The notes under the pieces: model-generated
The model's input: only the letters and a program-made list of their open reading frames with translations
What the model was told of the DNA's origin: nothing
Database searches by the model: none
Program-made: the position numbers and the translations under genes
Part shown: positions 33,137 through 35,640 of the stretch, in pieces
Numbering within the stretch: the first letter of the stretch is position 1
Layout of the letters: each line of letters opens with the position of its first letter
NCBI GenBank assembly: GCA_030829145.1
Contig: JAURBE010000009.1
Location: 1-35,640, forward strand
Direction: 5' to 3'
Source: Verrucomicrobiota bacterium
GTDB lineage: Bacteria; Verrucomicrobiota; Verrucomicrobiia; Opitutales; Coraliomargaritaceae
Length of the DNA stretch: 35,640 nt

Positions 33137-34021
33137 CTACCCTTTGTAGATCTTCAACAGTGCGTCGGCGATTTCCGAAGGGTTGCGAGCGATCGAGACG
33201 CCGGCGTCTTCCATGGCTGCGAACTTGGCTTCGGCTGTGCCGGCACCGTTGGCGGAGACGATGGCACCTGCGTGGCCCATGGTGCGGCCCTTTGGTGCGG
33301 AAGCGCCTGCGATAAATCCAGCGACTGGCTTCTTCACATGCTCCTTGATGTAGGCGCAGGCTTCTTCTTCGGCACTGCCACCGATTTCGCCGATCATGAT
33401 GATCGCATCGGTGTCAGGATCTTCGTTGAGCAGGCGCACTGCATCCAGCTGAGAAGTGCCGTTGATTGGATCGCCACCGATACCGATACATGTGGATTGG
33501 CCGTGGCCGCGCTGTGTCAGCTGATAAACTGCTTCGTAGGTCAATGTGCCGGAGCGAGAGACCACACCGACCCGACCTGGCTTGTGGATGTAGCCCGGCA
33601 TGATGCCAATCTTGCACTCTCCTGGTGTGATGATGCCTGGGCAGTTGGGGCCGATCAGGCGTGTCTTAGTGTTGTGGAAGAAGAGGCGACGGCGCACTTC
33701 AGCCATGTCGCGAACCGGTACACCTTCGGTGATGCAGATGACGAGAGGAATCTCGGCTTCGATCGCTTCGAGAATGGAGTCTGCGGCGAAGGCCGGCGGG
33801 ACGTAGATGACGGATGCGTTGGCACCGTGCTCTTTAACCGCTTCGGCGACGGTGTTGCAGACGGGCACTTTGCCCTCCCACAGTTGACCGCCTTTACCGG
33901 GAGTGACACCGGCTACGACGTTGGTGCCGTATTCGATGCACTGTTGTGTGTGAAATGTGCCAGTCTTACCGGTGATACCCTGGACGACTAGACGTGTATT
34001 TTTATTTACAAGAACGCTCAT
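33137..34021 (-). CDS. sucD: Succinyl-CoA synthetase, alpha subunit
   Basis: The gene encodes 294 residues. The CoA-binding N-terminal Rossmann domain contains [16 protein letters not shown], and the ligase domain contains [23 protein letters not shown]. The phospho-histidine is His250 in [11 protein letters not shown], and [12 protein letters not shown] and GGDPINGT are further family blocks. With SucC it interconverts succinyl-CoA and succinate with NDP/NTP in the TCA cycle. It is 36 bp downstream of sucC, in the same operon, closed by the terminator at 33072-33107. Confidence 0.98.
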   Translation of the reverse strand: MSVLVNKNTRLVVQGITGKTGTFHTQQCIEYGTNVVAGVTPGKGGQLWEGKVPVCNTVAEAVKEHGANASVIYVPPAFAADSILEAIEAEIPLVICITEGVPVRDMAEVRRRLFFHNTKTRLIGPNCPGIITPGECKIGIMPGYIHKPGRVGVVSRSGTLTYEAVYQLTQRGHGQSTCIGIGGDPINGTSQLDAVRLLNEDPDTDAIIMIGEIGGSAEEEACAYIKEHVKKPVAGFIAGASAPKGRTMGHAGAIVSANGAGTAEAKFAAMEDAGVSIARNPSEIADALLKIYKG

Positions 34022-34057
34022 TTTGAAATGTGTGTTTAACTGTGTTCGTTGTCAGGA

Positions 34058-35251
34058 TTATGCGTCGGCCTTGACTTGCTCGACGATGATTTCGGCGGCT
34101 TGCACTAGGCTGTCTGCTGGAGTGAGGGCGACACCGCTTTCGCGGAGGATCTGCTTGCCGGCTTCAACGTTGGTCCCTTCGAGGCGTACGACGAGGGGGA
34201 CGGTAATTTCGACGTTTTTCGCCGCTGCAATAATGCCGCGGGCGATGACATCGCATTTCATAATACCGCCGAAAATATTCACGAGGATACCCTTCACATT
34301 TGGATCGGAAAGGATGATTTTAAAAGCCGCAGTGACTTGGTCTTCGTTGGCGCCTCCACCAACGTCCAAAAAGTTGGCCGGTGAACCGCCGAAGCTTTGA
34401 ATAATGTCCATGGTAGCCATCGCCAGGCCTGCTCCATTGACCATACAGGCGATGTTCCCATCGAGTGCAATGTATGCGAGATTGTGCTTGGAGGCTTCGA
34501 TCTCCTTGGGGTCCTCTTCGTTAAGGTCGCGCAGTTGTTGTATGTCAGAATGCTGAAAGATCGCATTGTCGTCGAAGGAGACTTTTGCGTCGAGGGCGAT
34601 CAGATTCCCTGATTTATCGGTGACCAGTGGATTGATTTCGACCAGCATCGCATTTTTGTCCCAAAACATCTTGTAGATGCCAGTGAGAATGCGTGTGAAT
34701 TGCTTAATTTGATCACCGCTGAAGCCGAGCGCGAATGCGACTTGGCGACACTGGTGGTGCCGCAGTCCCATCGTCGGGGAAACCGGCACCCGAATTAGTT
34801 TCTCCGGTGTTTTCTCGGCGACTTCTTCAATATCCATGCCGCCTTCGGTCGAAGCGATGATCACTGATTGAGCAGTTTCTCGGTCGAGAACGATTGCGAG
34901 ATAATATTCGTGATCAATGTCACAACCTTCAGTGACGTACAGTGTCTGCACTTTTCGACCTTCTGGGCCAGTTTGTGCCGTCACTAGAGTGTTGTCTAAC
35001 ATATGCTCGGCAGCTTCTTTTGCTGCCGCGTGGCCTTTGACCACTTTGACGCCACCTTTGTAGCCATCTGAGAATGTGCCCTTGCCGCGGCCACCTGCGT
35101 GGATTTGGGCCTTCACAACGATCATGTCGTCGTCGCTTAAGTGGGAGATTGCGGTATCGACTTCTTGGGATGTTTGGGCGGCATAACCGCGCGGAACCGG
35201 AACTCCGTGTTCCTCAAGAAGGCGTTTGGCCTGATATTCGTGAATATTCAT
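34058..35251 (-). CDS. sucC: Succinyl-CoA synthetase, beta subunit
   Basis: The gene encodes 397 residues, the standard length. The ATP-grasp domain opens with MNIHEYQAKRLLEEHGVPVPRG. Nucleotide-binding segment KAQIHAGGRGKGTFSDGYKGGV, VEINPLVTDKSGNLIALDAK with Mg ligands, MVNGAGLAMATMDIIQ and PANFLDVGGGAN follow. The C-terminal CoA-ligase fold has GILVNIFGGIMKCDVIARGI and LEGTNVEAGKQIL. It is the nucleotide-binding partner of SucD and the first gene of the sucCD operon. Its upstream region holds a 7-bp-stem hairpin (35302-35324) but no good Shine-Dalgarno. Confidence 0.98.
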   Translation of the reverse strand: MNIHEYQAKRLLEEHGVPVPRGYAAQTSQEVDTAISHLSDDDMIVVKAQIHAGGRGKGTFSDGYKGGVKVVKGHAAAKEAAEHMLDNTLVTAQTGPEGRKVQTLYVTEGCDIDHEYYLAIVLDRETAQSVIIASTEGGMDIEEVAEKTPEKLIRVPVSPTMGLRHHQCRQVAFALGFSGDQIKQFTRILTGIYKMFWDKNAMLVEINPLVTDKSGNLIALDAKVSFDDNAIFQHSDIQQLRDLNEEDPKEIEASKHNLAYIALDGNIACMVNGAGLAMATMDIIQSFGGSPANFLDVGGGANEDQVTAAFKIILSDPNVKGILVNIFGGIMKCDVIARGIIAAAKNVEITVPLVVRLEGTNVEAGKQILRESGVALTPADSLVQAAEIIVEQVKADA

Positions 35252-35640
35252 CGATTGTGGATTAAGTGTTAATGCAAGGAAAGAAAGCTAGCTTGATGCC
35301 AAGGTTGCTGCGGGGGTGCAACCTATTTTAGTCGATTTTAATAGAATAAATATCTAGATGTAGAGTAATTAAGCACCTGCGGCAGCGCGGCAAACCTAAT
35401 AATTAACTTGATATCAAGCGTTATCCAATTTAGCACTTATTTGAGGTTCATCGTCATTTACCGGGGAGATACTATTCTGAGTCTAATGGGGCGGCTATTT
35501 TGCTGGGGAGGGTCGACCTCCGTGTCGACCACGGGCACTTGAAAATCACATAACAATCCAAGAGGTATCAAGAGCGGATAATCCTGCCAGACGTTCCCGC
35601 ATCGGCAGCGGACCCAGATTATGCATTAAGCTGGGGATGT
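35252..35640. other. Non-coding end of the window with several dyads
   Basis: No coding frame is supported in these 389 bp. Three symmetric features stand out: AGGTTGC/GCAACCT (35302-35308 and 35318-35324), which would lie in the sucC leader; the perfect palindrome CTTGATATCAAG (35407-35418); and GGTCGAC-N6-GTCGACC (35511-35530). The sucC promoter is presumably within the first 150 bp. Confidence 0.5.
35511..35530. repeat. GGTCGAC-CTCCGT-GTCGACC inverted repeat
   Basis: A perfect 7-bp inverted repeat lies in a locally GC-rich island of otherwise AT-rich intergenic sequence. It looks like part of an extragenic repeated element, though only one copy is visible here. Confidence 0.55.

Noticed and set aside
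33272..33991. Long plus-strand frame (239 codons) opposite sucD
   Set aside because: It is a full antisense shadow of a highly conserved gene and has no protein-like motif.

Overview
The window most resembles a chromosomal segment of a marine Verrucomicrobiota bacterium, probably Opitutae/Puniceicoccales-like. This is inferred from gene content, not from an rRNA. The pointers are a planctomycete/verrucomicrobial PSD1 - DUF1501 - cytochrome c/LRR cluster, SHD1-like N-terminal domains, a sigma-70 with a long Lys/Ala/Pro tail, scarce Shine-Dalgarno signals and moderate GC. No rRNA, tRNA, CRISPR array, prophage or intact insertion sequence was seen.

Layout: 1-2917 (minus) holds a truncated ResB-like cytochrome c biogenesis gene, a lipoprotein coupled to it, and ychF. 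3285-8664 (plus) holds a GlcD-type FAD oxidase, an M20 dipeptidase, threonine synthase and an exported SHD1-like protein. An Rrf2-family regulator (minus) with a damaged or odd 5' end follows. 9383-13646 (plus) holds a leader with two matching dyads and a 12-codon ORF, then a GT4 glycosyltransferase overlapping an Hpt phosphotransfer protein, an LptF/LptG permease and an RlmI-like methyltransferase. 13627-15168 (minus) is a convergent AGCS amino-acid symporter.

15276-21620 (minus) reads as one informational/housekeeping run: TPR lipoprotein, dnaG, rpoD, small lipoprotein, tatA, then an intrinsic terminator. Divergently (plus) lie a DUF362-like exported protein, a lone nuoA, and a fusion of a PTS EIIA-like domain, a pyruvate-kinase-C-like domain and a DisA_N/DacZ-type diadenylate cyclase domain. 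The fusion gene is followed by about 190 bp of GTTG-heptamer repeat and an isolated trpA.

25910-27516 is more decayed or accessory: a broken XylR/AraC regulator, a small membrane ORF, a structured leader with a coupled 29-codon ORF, and a PPOX-family flavoprotein. 27565-32839 (minus) is the PSD1 / DUF1501 / membrane-cytochrome-LRR cluster, interrupted by a 74-bp nested palindromic element. 33072-35251 (minus) is sucCD with a strong terminator. The last ~390 bp are non-coding and contain several dyads.

Most notable: (i) the EIIA - PK_C - DAC protein, a plausible link between phosphotransfer or sugar status and c-di-AMP; (ii) a DnaG whose zinc finger has lost three of four ligands; (iii) the basic repeat tail on RpoD; (iv) the twin-dyad/leader-ORF arrangement before the glycosyltransferase; (v) the REP-like palindrome; (vi) the XylR pseudogene.
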